Part shown: piece by piece, positions 7,741 to 16,982 of the stretch
Layout: each line of letters opens with the position of its first letter
How positions within the stretch are numbered: position 1 is the stretch's first letter
Source: Bacteroidetes bacterium 46-16
GTDB taxonomy: Bacteria > Bacteroidota > Bacteroidia > Chitinophagales > Chitinophagaceae
Direction: 5' to 3'
Assembly: GCA_001897835.1 (NCBI GenBank)
Contig: MKUN01000027.1
Location: forward strand, 18,818-82,817
DNA length: 64,000 bases
Made by a program: the position numbers and the translations under genes
The notes under the pieces: model-generated
What the model was told of the DNA's origin: nothing
The model's input: the letters and a program-made list of their open reading frames with translations, nothing else
Database searches by the model: none

Positions 7741-9489
7741 TTAGAATCTTGCCTGTGGTGTATAATCATATCCCCTCCATGGCTGCTGCTCATATGGGAA
7801 CACCGCCTGGAAAGTGGTATCATTATGTGTTGGCCCTGCGGTAAACTGTAGCACAGCCTGCAGGTCGGCGGTTACAGGGCTGTTGGGCGCCATGTAATCA
7901 TCATACCATAAACCTATAGCTGCCAGTGCCACGCCCGATACGGCCTGTAGTTCTATTGTGGTCACATCATCCTCAAGCCTGCGGCCATTGGGGAAGCCAT
8001 CCATGTTAGGGATGAATTCGATATTCGTATTGGCATAGGTGGGGTCGGTAAGTCCCAGCACTGCTGCCTGTACGATACCCAGTGAACTGAATGCGGGATC
8101 GTTGCGTGGCGTAGGTGGCACGGCCATGTTCAGGCGCAGCATATCACCCAGCGTTGGCAGGAAGTTGTTGATGAATGGTTTGCCCTGCGCTAGCGGGTCT
8201 CCGTTTTTACCTGTAGCAAGTTGGTATGGGTCCAGGTTGGGTACACCGGTATAGAATATCGGCAATATATCTACAGCACGCGGGCTTACTGAGTCGGGTA
8301 GCAATATGGTACCAAACACAGCATCGTCAAGAGCTGTACCGGCTACTGCGGGCGAGCCCTTCAATGCCCATAAGCCTGCCTTGCCATTACGGAAGTCAAA
8401 CGACCCAAGCGAATTGCTTTGTATGCGCAAAGCACTCAATGCAGGCACTGCAGCGCCATATTGCGAGTTATCCATGTACAGTGCCAGTTCGGGATTTTTA
8501 AAGTAATCGGCAAACTGTATGTCATTGGCAGGATTGCTTGCATTCCATTTGTCCTTCATACCCAACGGTATCACAGCTTCATTGGTCAGCGGCATACCCA
8601 GGCGTGATACCTGTACCCAGTTATTGGTATAAGTATCTGTACCATTGGCATTGAGCGTTTTTATTTGCCTGCGGCTTGCCGAGGCCCACACACCAATTAC
8701 AAAATCACCATCCAGTATGTTAGCTGCCATGTCCGGGGTCTTGCCGTCTTTCTGTAGTGTACTGATGGGGATCTCGAGGGCTATGCTGTGTACATTGAAG
8801 CGGGCCAGCCCGTCTTTCGTTGGGTTAGTGGCATTGCCTTCCGGCCTGAAGTTGCCTACATCAAATACACCGCCAAGGTCCACGAAAAAAGGATCATCCA
8901 CCGGTCCGCAGAATACTTTTTCACCGGTATTGGCAGTGCCTATGGCCTGTTGCATCAGGCTCATATAACTTGCTGCACCCAGTCCCACCGTGCCATCTTC
9001 TATCGAGCGGGGCCCTATATTGGGTGGCGGCACAATGCCATTACTGTATATTGTAGTAAAGGTATTGCCACCATCAGTGCTGCGCTCGCAGGTATATGTG
9101 GTTTTCAGGTTTTGCTGTCCCAGCCTGATGTTGAAAAAAGTACTTGCGTCCTGGTTGCTTTGCGCAAAGGTGAAACGATAAGTTATATCGTCCGCAGTGG
9201 TCGCCGTGCTGTTTTTGATGTGTATCTCGTAGCGCACATCCGGCGAGAAGTTGTAATAATTGGGCCCGCCCTCCGGCAATTCAAAAGGGATGTAATTAGC
9301 AATAATGATCACCTTCGTGGGGTCATCGGGGCTGCGGAAAGCATACAGGTCTGTATTATCCGCCAGCGGGTCTCGTGATATGAGTGGTGCCTCCCTGTGG
9401 CTCGATGCATAGCTCTGAAGCGTAGCGCCAAGCAAACCAAGTAGCACACCATACACCCGCAATCTTCTTAGTAAGGGATGTTTTTTCAT
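7741..9489 (-). CDS. DUF4331 family exported protein (no sorting domain)
   Basis: A 582-residue paralogue of the following gene, first in the minus-strand cluster. A basic-hydrophobic signal peptide ends at SYA (residue 28), giving the same mature start Ser-Ser-His-Arg-Glu-Ala-Pro. The DUF4331 domain runs to the end, with blocks shared almost word for word with the paralogue (DNTDLYAFRSP, VPPPNIGPRSIEDGTVGLGA, FIPNMDGFPNGRRLEDD). It ends at YDYTPQARF, just where the T9SS domain of the paralogue would begin, so this copy should stay periplasmic or be released by another route. It also lacks a short insertion present in the other copy after FINNFL. The biochemical role is unknown; the cluster suggests cooperation with the HupE-like permease and TonB receptor. 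Confidence 0.9.
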   Translation of the reverse strand: MKKHPLLRRLRVYGVLLGLLGATLQSYASSHREAPLISRDPLADNTDLYAFRSPDDPTKVIIIANYIPFELPEGGPNYYNFSPDVRYEIHIKNSTATTADDITYRFTFAQSNQDASTFFNIRLGQQNLKTTYTCERSTDGGNTFTTIYSNGIVPPPNIGPRSIEDGTVGLGAASYMSLMQQAIGTANTGEKVFCGPVDDPFFVDLGGVFDVGNFRPEGNATNPTKDGLARFNVHSIALEIPISTLQKDGKTPDMAANILDGDFVIGVWASASRRQIKTLNANGTDTYTNNWVQVSRLGMPLTNEAVIPLGMKDKWNASNPANDIQFADYFKNPELALYMDNSQYGAAVPALSALRIQSNSLGSFDFRNGKAGLWALKGSPAVAGTALDDAVFGTILLPDSVSPRAVDILPIFYTGVPNLDPYQLATGKNGDPLAQGKPFINNFLPTLGDMLRLNMAVPPTPRNDPAFSSLGIVQAAVLGLTDPTYANTNIEFIPNMDGFPNGRRLEDDVTTIELQAVSGVALAAIGLWYDDYMAPNSPVTADLQAVLQFTAGPTHNDTTFQAVFPYEQQPWRGYDYTPQARF

Positions 9490-9624
9490 GAATAAGATGT
9501 TTTTTGCGTTATCAATACAGGTATGTACGCATTAACATCCCTTTAGGTTTTTTCTACGAGCATATTTATTTTCAAACCTTCGTAATAGTGTGATTCTTAT
9601 CCACCTTACGATGGTCTATGCCTA

Positions 9625-9658
9625 TAAAAAAATAGCGACAAAGACTGTCGCTATTTTT
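9625..9658 (-). terminator. terminator after the AIM24-family gene
   Basis: A perfect 13-bp stem, AAAAATAGCGACA paired with TGTCGCTATTTTT around the loop AAGAC. On the minus strand it is followed by a T run, as expected for an intrinsic terminator 75-105 bases past the stop of the AIM24-family gene. It also insulates the DUF4331 cluster downstream. Confidence 0.8.
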
Positions 9659-9732
9659 AGGTCTTTCATATATCGGTTGTTCAACCTATTCAGTTTGATC
9701 AACCAATCAACTCATTCAACTTGTCAACCAAA

Positions 9733-10527
9733 TTACTGCCATCCGTCGCCGTCCAGCAGGTTGCCCAATCCGCCAAGTATACTGCCTTCACCTTTGCGCT
9801 GCACAGTAGCATACCTTAATATACGTCCCGCCAGCCTGCTGATAGGCAGTGTTTGTACCCATACGGTGCCGGGGCCGCGCAGTGTGGCAAAGAAAACACC
9901 CTCACCGCCAAATAAAGTATTCTTTATACCACCTACGAACTGGATATCATAGTCCACACTTGCGGTGAATCCCACGATACAGCCAGTATCTATTTTGATC
10001 AGTTCGCCCGGCTGCAATTCTTTTTGTAATACATGCCCACCTGCATGGGCAAAAGCCATACCATCACCTTCCAGCTTCTCCATGATAAAGCCTTCGCCGC
10101 CAAACAGGCCCGTACCCAGTTTCTTCTGGAATTCAATTCCTATCGCTACGCCCTTAGCGGCACAAAGGAAGGCATCCTTCTGGCAGATCACCCTGCCGCC
10201 CAGCCGCATCAGGTCCAGCGCTATGATCTTGCCCGGGTATGGCGCAGCAAAGGACACCCGGCGCTTGCCTTCTGTAGCGATATTGGTGTAGGCTGTCATA
10301 AAAAGTCCTTCACCCACCAGCATACGTTTTCCGGCTGAGAATAATTTACCCAATATCCCGCCCTGTTGCTGGCTGCCATCGCCGAAGATTGTTTCCATTT
10401 GTATGCCATCATCCATCATCATAAAGCTGCCCGGCTCCGCTACTGCGGTTTCTTCAGGGTCCAGCTCTATCTCCACATACTGCATCTCTTCCCCAATTAT
10501 CCTGTAATCGATCTCGTGGTTGCGCAT
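9733..10527 (-). CDS. AIM24 / TIGR00266 family protein
   Basis: A 264-residue protein of the AIM24 (TIGR00266) family, found in many bacteria and in yeast mitochondria; its bacterial function is unknown. There is no signal peptide, so it should be cytoplasmic. The chain is a series of short beta strands with glycine-rich turns typical of the family: [16 protein letters not shown] near residue 32, [11 protein letters not shown] near 74, [14 protein letters not shown] near 120, [14 protein letters not shown] near 140 and [20 protein letters not shown] near 205. The tail [19 protein letters not shown] is Gly-rich. It is a single-gene unit: a TAGTTTTG promoter element lies just upstream and a perfect hairpin terminator downstream. 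A divergent small hydrophilic protein gene begins 119 bases away. Confidence 0.88.
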   Translation of the reverse strand: MRNHEIDYRIIGEEMQYVEIELDPEETAVAEPGSFMMMDDGIQMETIFGDGSQQQGGILGKLFSAGKRMLVGEGLFMTAYTNIATEGKRRVSFAAPYPGKIIALDLMRLGGRVICQKDAFLCAAKGVAIGIEFQKKLGTGLFGGEGFIMEKLEGDGMAFAHAGGHVLQKELQPGELIKIDTGCIVGFTASVDYDIQFVGGIKNTLFGGEGVFFATLRGPGTVWVQTLPISRLAGRILRYATVQRKGEGSILGGLGNLLDGDGWQ

Positions 10528-10550
10528 TGTTTATTCGTTTTTTATTGTTC

Positions 10551-10558
10551 CAAAACTA
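10551..10558 (-). promoter_or_regulatory. Bacteroidota-type -7 promoter element for the AIM24-family gene
   Basis: TAGTTTTG on the minus strand matches the TAnnTTTG consensus of the main Bacteroidota sigma factor and lies about 24 bases before the start codon. No clear -33 TTTG was seen. Confidence 0.5.
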
Positions 10559-10606
10559 GGAAATATCTTAATCAGCCCTGTAGTACGACCATTATTTAAC
10601 ACTGTA

Positions 10607-10629
10607 TGGTACGGTCTTTTTGCCTTATA
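10607..10629 (+). promoter_or_regulatory. promoter-like motif shared with the 23.5-kb small protein gene
   Basis: TGGTACGGTCTTTTTGC followed by CTTATA lies 16 bases before the start codon. It is nearly identical to the element before the other small hydrophilic protein gene (23486-23507). It does not fit TAnnTTTG, so an alternative sigma factor or a shared regulator is likely. Confidence 0.5.
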
Positions 10630-10645
10630 CCCCAAAGACTTGATC

Positions 10646-10897
10646 ATGAAACAGAAAGATAAAGATAAGAAGATACGCAAGCCACACGATTATGAAGAAC
10701 AGCCTTCACAGGGCCGTGCTGATTTTAATCATAGTGATACTACACAGGGGGGATCAAATTATGGCCAGGGCAGCGGCGATCTTGGCCCCGAAGCTTACGA
10801 CCAGGGGCAGGTAAAAAATGAGGGCAGCAACTATACTAATGAGCGCAAAAATATCCCAGGCAATAACAATCGGCAGGATATTGAATACAATGAATGA
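10646..10897 (+). CDS. small highly hydrophilic protein, unknown function
   Basis: An 83-residue protein that I do not recognise. I chose ATG 10646 (MKQKDKDKKIRKPHDYEEQ) because the reading frame upstream overlaps a likely promoter element and encodes an unrelated hydrophobic stretch. The product is almost free of hydrophobic residues, begins with a Lys/Asp cluster and continues with Gly, Asn, Gln and Ser (QGGSNYGQGSGDLGPEAYDQ), so it is probably disordered, like many stress or desiccation-related small proteins. A second protein of the same character is at 23.5 kb behind the same upstream motif, so the two are probably co-regulated. The two share composition rather than clear sequence similarity. 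Confidence 0.65.
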   Translation: MKQKDKDKKIRKPHDYEEQPSQGRADFNHSDTTQGGSNYGQGSGDLGPEAYDQGQVKNEGSNYTNERKNIPGNNNRQDIEYNE

Positions 10898-11059
10898 GAA
10901 CAATGCAATGCACCTGATATAAGTGGTAGGCATATGTGATTGCCTTTGTCTTGATCTGCTATTGCCCGTTTGTATATCGGATCAAATTGATCACTTCGGT
11001 TACGTCTGCCTGTTGAGAGGGGGATGTATGATGTATTACCTATTTTTTTTATTTTTCTA

Positions 11060-11067
11060 TACTTTTG
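11060..11067 (+). promoter_or_regulatory. possible -7 promoter element for the large T9SS protein
   Basis: TACTTTTG fits TAnnTTTG and lies about 90 bases before the start of the 1548-residue gene, in an AT-rich 261-base spacer. The spacer also holds a GATCAAATTGATC palindrome (10980-10992) of unknown meaning and no gene that I can see. Confidence 0.4.
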
Positions 11068-11158
11068 TTTTATCCATATGTATAAATCAATAACAGTTAA
11101 CTTTCAGTTAACATAACGATAATATTGCCGCAATACTTTCGCTCCAAATTATTTACGG

Positions 11159-14100
11159 ATGAAAAAAATGTACTTATTGAGTTATACGCTATGGATAATT
11201 TTACTGCCATTAACGTATAGTTCTTCATTTGCTGCTATAACTAACCCAACAGGGTACAGCTTGGCTGCAAGCAATTATTCTATGACCAGTTGGGCGGCAA
11301 CAAGCCCATCAGGCACCTACCCGGCCAATATGATATTTCATTGGTTCAATGCATCGCAAACCTCACCGGTCACTACCGATGCCTATGCCGATTTCTCATG
11401 TGCATATAACCTGCCATCTGCATCCCGTATACTAGGCCTCGATGCTAACGGTTTCGCTTTTCTTAATACAAGCGGTGCCCAGGGCAATGCCTGTGCTACA
11501 CCGGCTGCCACATGGGGCGGTTTTGGTGGCGATGCCGTACTTGGCCTTAACACCTCGGGCAGAACAAATATTTCTGTCACCTGGACCTCTTCAACGGTCG
11601 TTCCGGCACCGGTAGGCGGCAGGGAGTGGCGCATCAGGCTGCAATACCGTGTAGGTGCAGCAGGCAACTATACTGATGTTCCCGGACCGGCAGAATATAC
11701 TTCCGATGTCAACGCCAATATACCTGTTATTGTGAACGGTACTTTACCCGCCGCATGTGAAAATCAATCGCTGGTATTTGTGCGCTGGATTTATTACGAA
11801 TCGGCTGCAAACGCAGGGGGTACAAGGCCCGAGATCAATGTGGATGAAATATCCGTTACCAGCCAGCCCGGTTATTTTACAATTAACAACCAGGTCAACC
11901 TGAACGCATTGAATACTGCCCAGCCCTTACCATCTCCGGCAGGCACGTTCCAGCTCAGCGGCACTGCATTGACTGCTGCGAATGCGACTGTGCAATTCAG
12001 CCCGGCAACAACTAATTTTGAGCTCTCTACGAATAATATCAGCTTCTCCTCTTCACTTACATTACCGATATCAGGTGGTGGCCTCACAGGCCAGCCCGTA
12101 ACTATATATGTACGCCAGACCAACACTGCGCCATTAGGACTTAATAGTGCAACAGTACAAATTAGCGCCACAGGGGCTACTACATCAACGCTGGGTGTAA
12201 GCGGCACAGTGAGCCCACCTGTTCCTATCATTACGCCATCGGTAGCCTCGCTGACAGGGTTCTCTGCTAACGTAGGTAATCCTTCTCCATCGCAGAACTT
12301 TTTTGTGAATGGCAACAACCTCACTGCTAATGTTACAGCAACTGCGCCCGCAGGCTACGAGATATCGCTCAATAACATTACTTACGCCTCGTCCCTCGTG
12401 CTTCCGCAGAGTGGTGGTGTACTCGTTAACCAGCCGGTATATATTTATGTACGCATTTCAGCAGCTGCCCCTTTAGGTCCTGCGAATGGCACACTTACAC
12501 TCACATCAACAGGCGCTACCACACAAAACATATCGCTGTCAGGCAATGTGATCGTTCCGCCGCCGGTTATTACTACCACTTCGCTTGTACCGGGAGGGCC
12601 GTTCAATACTATTATAGGTAACGCTTCTCCTGCACAAACCTTTACGGTTAGCGGCAATAACCTCGTGGCCAGTGTGCTGATCACGCCGCCGGCAGCCTAT
12701 GAATTGTCGCTTGATAATATAACATACTCCCCAACGCTTAGCATCAACCAGGTGGGAGGCATACTGCCCGGACAGCCCCTTACGGTATATGCGCGTATTG
12801 CTGCTGCTGCAGCAGCAGGTCCGCAAAATGGTAACATCTCGCTGAGCTCTACAAATGCTGTAACACAAAATATTCCTGTTGTCGGCAATGTTATTGTTCC
12901 TACTGTTACAGCTACCGGCACGATCAACCTGTTCAGTACTATGTCGGGCAACGCTTCTGCTTCGCAAACACTCACCCTAAATGGCAGCAACCTGATAGGT
13001 GATGTGAATGTGAGCGCACCGGCAGGCTTCGAACTGTCTACCGATGATATTACCTATACCTCATCACTGCTTTTATTACAAGTGGCTGGCAATCTTGTTG
13101 GTCAGCCCCTGACTTTATATATACGCATAGCCGCCTCAGCTACAGGCTGGGTAAGCGGTGATGTGCAGCTCACTTCGCCAAGCGCACCGGCAGTCAATAT
13201 CCACGTGCGTGGTAATGCGAACATCCCTTTCACCAATGGCAATATAGCCATTACAAGGGTAGGTGACAGCGTCACCCTCACCAATACGGGTAGCATTGTG
13301 TTTGTGGATGAATATACGCCTGCGGGCACATTGGTGCAGAGCATCATCATGCCCTACAACGATGTTGTGGGCAACAATTTCCTTTGCAGCGGCACAGCCA
13401 CCAGCGAGGGTTTCGTTACCCGTTCGCTCGATGGTCGCTACCTGGCCATAGCAGGATACAATCGTGCAGTAGGTGGTGTAGGCACTATCAGCGGCACTAC
13501 TTCTGCTACGGTCAACCGTTCTGTAGGCCTTATCAGGTATGACGGCCTTGTCGATGTATCCACTTCACTGCCTGATGCGGGCAATACAGGTAATGCCCGT
13601 GGCGCTATTACCACCAATGGCAGCGACCTTTGGATAGGCTGCAGCACCGATGGCATCCGTTACACCACCATCAGTTCGAACACTTCATTACAGATAGCCA
13701 GCTCACCAACCAATGTGCGCGATTTTAATATCGCGGAAACAGGCGGTGTAGCACAGCTCTTTATATCTTCAGGATCAGGTGCTACCCGTGTAGCTACTGT
13801 TGGCACCGGCCTGCCTACCACTACCGGCCAAACAATAACCAATATCCCCGGCCCGGTATTAAGCAGCCCTTACCAGTATTTCTTTGCCGACCTGAGCGAA
13901 ACAGTGCCCGGTGTTGATGTGCTCTATGTGGCCGATGACGCTATTGGCCTTGTAAGGTTCTCACTTGTAGGCGGCTCATGGGTACAGGATGGTGTTATAG
14001 GTGCAGCTGCTGATAAATTCAGGAGCGTTGCGGGCTCTGTTGACCGCAGCACAGGCACTATGACCTTATATGCTGTAGGCGGCTTCGATGGCAACGCTAC

Positions 14101-15805
14101 CGGTAATGGCGGTAACATTTATAGCTTCACCGATAATATGGGCTATGCCCCGCTTACCTTTACTGCTCCGGCGCTCACCACACTAGTGACTGCCGGTACT
14201 AATAATAAAATATCTTATCGCGGTGTCGCTATGGTGCCTTACAACCCGGGCTGCGGTACCAATAACCTTACATGGACGGGCAATGCAAGCAGCAATACCA
14301 AACTGGCAGAGAACTGGTGCGGCCTGGTAGCCCCCACAGCTGCCGATAATATTACCATCGACCCATTGGGCCCCATTAACCAGCCCGTTATCGATAGCCC
14401 GGGCAACGTAGCTAACAGCGTTATCGTGAGCAGCGGCGCCGTGCTGGATTTCAAAACGGGCGGTGTGCTTGACGTACATGGCGACATACAGAACAACGGC
14501 ACTTTCCATAGCAATGAAGGCAGCCTTATTTTCAGCGGTATCGGTGGGCAGGCCGCCCCCGGGCTTACTGTGGCTAACCTCACTATGCAAGGTGTTCAGT
14601 TATACACTACCGGCAACATACAGGTAGATACTTCGCTTACAATGATCTCCGGCGATCTGTACCCCGATAACAATATGGTTATATTGGGTACATCACCCAC
14701 ATCACCCGGTACACTTTCGCATACTTCTGGTCACGTACTGGGTTATATGAAACGCTGGTTTGGTGCCAGTACCAATGCAGGCGACGCAACCGGCATGTTC
14801 CCCTTCGGACTTAATGGCAATGACCGTTTCATTACCGTTGAATATACCCAGGCACCCCTTAGCGGAGGTTCCCTCACCGGGCATTATTTTGCCAATACCA
14901 ACAACCTGACCATCAATAATAACAATCCCATCTCTGTTACCAATGTTGCACCATGTGCGGGTTCGTTCACACCGATACATGTGGATACCAATATGTGGCA
15001 GATCGTACCGGCCGATGGCTTCCCAAATACAGGTAATAATGCAAATGATGGTCTTTATGATGTGACCCTTCAATTAGAGAATCTTTATGATTATACCGAT
15101 ATCTGCCAGCTCACAGCTTTAAAGAGCGATGATGATATCGATTTTAACCAGGATGGTACACACCAGGCCACTACTTTGTCGGGAAGCACGGTGACCGCTA
15201 AGCGCACAGGTGCCAGCGGCTGGAGCGACTGGACCATTGCAGGCAGCGATGCCAACCCACTGTTGATAAAGCTCTTCAGTTTCGATGGCCGCAGGCTCAG
15301 TAATACACAGGCACAGCTGCAATGGCGCGCCGCTGCCGATGGCAATGAGAACTTTACACTCCAGCACAGTACTGATGGACAAAAGTTCACGGCGCTCAAT
15401 ACGCAGGCAGCTAAAGCTGGGCTTAACGATTACAGCTATACCGATAATATGCCGGCCAGCGGTAAAAACTATTACCGCCTCGCTACCAAAGACATCAATG
15501 GCAAGACCACCTACAGCAATGTAGTGACCATAGCCATGAACGGCAGCGGCCTGCAACTGGTGAGCATAGCGCCTAATGTCATTAATGGCAATGCTACCGT
15601 GCATATCATGAATGATGAGACTGCAACTGCTACAATGCGTATCATCGATGCGATGGGCAGCGTAGTGCTTACGGAAGCCCTGCAGCTCAATGCAGGCAGC
15701 ACCTACTTCACCTTCAATGCATCGGGCCTGCGTGCAGGTGCATACATGATGCAGGTAATGAGCGCCGATGGCAGCCTGGTACATGAGCGCTTTATTAAAC
15801 AATAG
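11159..15805 (+). CDS. large T9SS-secreted surface protein with tandem Ig-like repeats
   Basis: A 1548-residue exported protein. A signal peptide ends near residue 25 (SSFAAIT). Residues about 26-250 form a beta-rich domain. Four tandem repeats of about 110 residues follow (see the repeat entry), then a region of about 320 residues (700-1025) with propeller-like strands (RSLDGRYLAIAGYN, YQYFFADLSETVPGVDVLYVADD). Next comes a segment of 'NLTWTGNASSNTKLAENWCG' type and a further beta domain. Residues about 1465-1548 are a T9SS sorting domain ending AGAYMMQVM...HERFIKQ, so it should be displayed on or released from the cell surface. Adhesion or matrix binding is the usual guess; no catalytic motif is visible. 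It is a single gene closed by a strong hairpin at 15826-15857. Confidence 0.9.
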   Translation: MKKMYLLSYTLWIILLPLTYSSSFAAITNPTGYSLAASNYSMTSWAATSPSGTYPANMIFHWFNASQTSPVTTDAYADFSCAYNLPSASRILGLDANGFAFLNTSGAQGNACATPAATWGGFGGDAVLGLNTSGRTNISVTWTSSTVVPAPVGGREWRIRLQYRVGAAGNYTDVPGPAEYTSDVNANIPVIVNGTLPAACENQSLVFVRWIYYESAANAGGTRPEINVDEISVTSQPGYFTINNQVNLNALNTAQPLPSPAGTFQLSGTALTAANATVQFSPATTNFELSTNNISFSSSLTLPISGGGLTGQPVTIYVRQTNTAPLGLNSATVQISATGATTSTLGVSGTVSPPVPIITPSVASLTGFSANVGNPSPSQNFFVNGNNLTANVTATAPAGYEISLNNITYASSLVLPQSGGVLVNQPVYIYVRISAAAPLGPANGTLTLTSTGATTQNISLSGNVIVPPPVITTTSLVPGGPFNTIIGNASPAQTFTVSGNNLVASVLITPPAAYELSLDNITYSPTLSINQVGGILPGQPLTVYARIAAAAAAGPQNGNISLSSTNAVTQNIPVVGNVIVPTVTATGTINLFSTMSGNASASQTLTLNGSNLIGDVNVSAPAGFELSTDDITYTSSLLLLQVAGNLVGQPLTLYIRIAASATGWVSGDVQLTSPSAPAVNIHVRGNANIPFTNGNIAITRVGDSVTLTNTGSIVFVDEYTPAGTLVQSIIMPYNDVVGNNFLCSGTATSEGFVTRSLDGRYLAIAGYNRAVGGVGTISGTTSATVNRSVGLIRYDGLVDVSTSLPDAGNTGNARGAITTNGSDLWIGCSTDGIRYTTISSNTSLQIASSPTNVRDFNIAETGGVAQLFISSGSGATRVATVGTGLPTTTGQTITNIPGPVLSSPYQYFFADLSETVPGVDVLYVADDAIGLVRFSLVGGSWVQDGVIGAAADKFRSVAGSVDRSTGTMTLYAVGGFDGNATGNGGNIYSFTDNMGYAPLTFTAPALTTLVTAGTNNKISYRGVAMVPYNPGCGTNNLTWTGNASSNTKLAENWCGLVAPTAADNITIDPLGPINQPVIDSPGNVANSVIVSSGAVLDFKTGGVLDVHGDIQNNGTFHSNEGSLIFSGIGGQAAPGLTVANLTMQGVQLYTTGNIQVDTSLTMISGDLYPDNNMVILGTSPTSPGTLSHTSGHVLGYMKRWFGASTNAGDATGMFPFGLNGNDRFITVEYTQAPLSGGSLTGHYFANTNNLTINNNNPISVTNVAPCAGSFTPIHVDTNMWQIVPADGFPNTGNNANDGLYDVTLQLENLYDYTDICQLTALKSDDDIDFNQDGTHQATTLSGSTVTAKRTGASGWSDWTIAGSDANPLLIKLFSFDGRRLSNTQAQLQWRAAADGNENFTLQHSTDGQKFTALNTQAAKAGLNDYSYTDNMPASGKNYYRLATKDINGKTTYSNVVTIAMNGSGLQLVSIAPNVINGNATVHIMNDETATATMRIIDAMGSVVLTEALQLNAGSTYFTFNASGLRAGAYMMQVMSADGSLVHERFIKQ
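11942..13215 (+). repeat. four tandem Ig-like repeats inside the large T9SS gene
   Basis: Four repeats begin near 11942, 12285, 12628 and 12955. Each follows the pattern 'F.(V/L).G.NL...V....P..(Y/F)E(L/I)S...I(T/S)(Y/F)...L.L...GG.L.GQP(V/L)..Y.R', ending in a conserved 'GNV' or 'GTV'. Protein similarity is clear while the DNA has diverged, so this is an old expansion rather than a recent one. Confidence 0.85.
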
Positions 15806-15825
15806 TTTTTCATAGGGTAAATTTT

Positions 15826-15857
15826 AAGCGGCCTTCCTAATGGAAGGCCGCTTTTTT
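15826..15857 (+). terminator. intrinsic terminator of the large T9SS gene
   Basis: AAGCGGCCTTCC-TAAT-GGAAGGCCGCTT is a perfect 12-bp stem followed by a T run. It sits between the plus-strand gene and the convergent metalloprotease gene and may serve both. Confidence 0.9.
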
Positions 15858-15869
15858 ATAATGATCTGA

Positions 15870-16928
15870 TTAATAACAACTCATTGCATCTGCCTGTTCT
15901 TTTATAAATTTGTTCCAGCGCTCCTGTTCTGTTTTTATCCTGCCATGCTGCGTCTCTTTATCGTAGCTGCCTTGCATTTGCTGCATTTCCTTGATGATCT
16001 TTTTGTGTAGATCTTCCAGTTCTTGCTGGTAATTGCTGGTTGAGAACCGGGTACTCTTTACTGAATTAGCAAGCTCGCAGGCTTTTATGCCGGTGATGTC
16101 AAAATGATGCTGCTCATGAATCATCATACCCGGCAGGTTATTCTTCGACCTCCACCACGACCTTGTTTTGTCGAACGATGCTGATATTGTCACCTTCAGG
16201 TTTACGATATTGCCAATCCTTTGGGCCGAATATTTCATAGCTATGTTGCTGTATGTTGCAGCAGCTCCCAGGCTCAGGTCATCAGGCTCCCCGGAAAAAT
16301 CTTCACGTTGTAAAGGACGGTTCCGGTCATAGTTCACGAGATCGGTATCGCCGGCTGCACCCTGTTGCACAATTACCTCTGCTACCACTTCCGGAGCATT
16401 TGTCGGGCTTTGCCCGTTTTCATCCAACCATTTATCAAACTCTTCAAGGCTATGGTCTATGTTCTGCCTTATCATCTGTTCTACATATCCCGTAACATCT
16501 ATGCCATGCTGTATGTAACCGCTGCCTGTGTATGCTACCAATTGCGAGTCGCCTTTATAATAGGAAAGCTCCAGTTCCAGTTCTGCCTGCTCCCTGGTGA
16601 ATCCTATCTTTTCTCCTACATTCAGTTTGCTGATGTGGATATTTACCGGTACAGCTTTTTTGTCCTGCGTTACATTATGCTGTATGTACTCATCTAAGGC
16701 GGAAGCAGCTCCATTCTTCAGGTTTACATACACTTCCCTGTTGGCAAGGCCAATGTGTACCCTACCTATATTGCCGGTATCGGCCCGATCATCTTTTACC
16801 GATGTTATGTAATAATTCCGGGGACTATATGCTGCGTGTTGCTGCTTCAGTTTAATGGTCTTAAGGTCCTGGGCATGCAGGCTGTTGCTTAGCACCGACA
16901 GGATCAATAGTGTGCCAATATGTTTCAT
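15870..16928 (-). CDS. exported DUF922-like putative zinc metalloprotease
   Basis: A 352-residue exported protein. A signal peptide ends at LHAQ (residue 20). The C-terminal half carries MMIHEQHHFDITGIKACEL, an HExxH zinc site (H271, E272, H275) of the type seen in the DUF922 family of putative zinc-dependent proteases; a further Asp follows at 277. The N-terminal half (about 25-180) has an uncharacterised beta-rich region. The C terminus is a charged helix (KEMQQMQGSYDKETQHGRIK). It should act in the periplasm or outside the cell; the substrate is unknown. It is convergent with the large T9SS gene and about 50 bases downstream of lepA on the same strand, so it may be partly expressed by read-through from lepA. 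Confidence 0.8.
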   Translation of the reverse strand: MKHIGTLLILSVLSNSLHAQDLKTIKLKQQHAAYSPRNYYITSVKDDRADTGNIGRVHIGLANREVYVNLKNGAASALDEYIQHNVTQDKKAVPVNIHISKLNVGEKIGFTREQAELELELSYYKGDSQLVAYTGSGYIQHGIDVTGYVEQMIRQNIDHSLEEFDKWLDENGQSPTNAPEVVAEVIVQQGAAGDTDLVNYDRNRPLQREDFSGEPDDLSLGAAATYSNIAMKYSAQRIGNIVNLKVTISASFDKTRSWWRSKNNLPGMMIHEQHHFDITGIKACELANSVKSTRFSTSNYQQELEDLHKKIIKEMQQMQGSYDKETQHGRIKTEQERWNKFIKEQADAMSCY

Positions 16929-16982
16929 TGTATGTAATTCGGTAGCGTAAAATAATGAAAATCACGGTAGGCCGCGAATTCA

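Noticed and set aside
10607..10629. Reading the shared motif as a sigma-54 (-24/-12) promoter
   Set aside because: The GG and GC doublets are 12 bases apart in both copies; sigma-54 promoters need 10.
14183..14590. Overlapping reverse-strand frames inside the 1548-residue T9SS gene
   Set aside because: The sense frame is a continuous exported repeat protein; the antisense frames have no start signals or domains.
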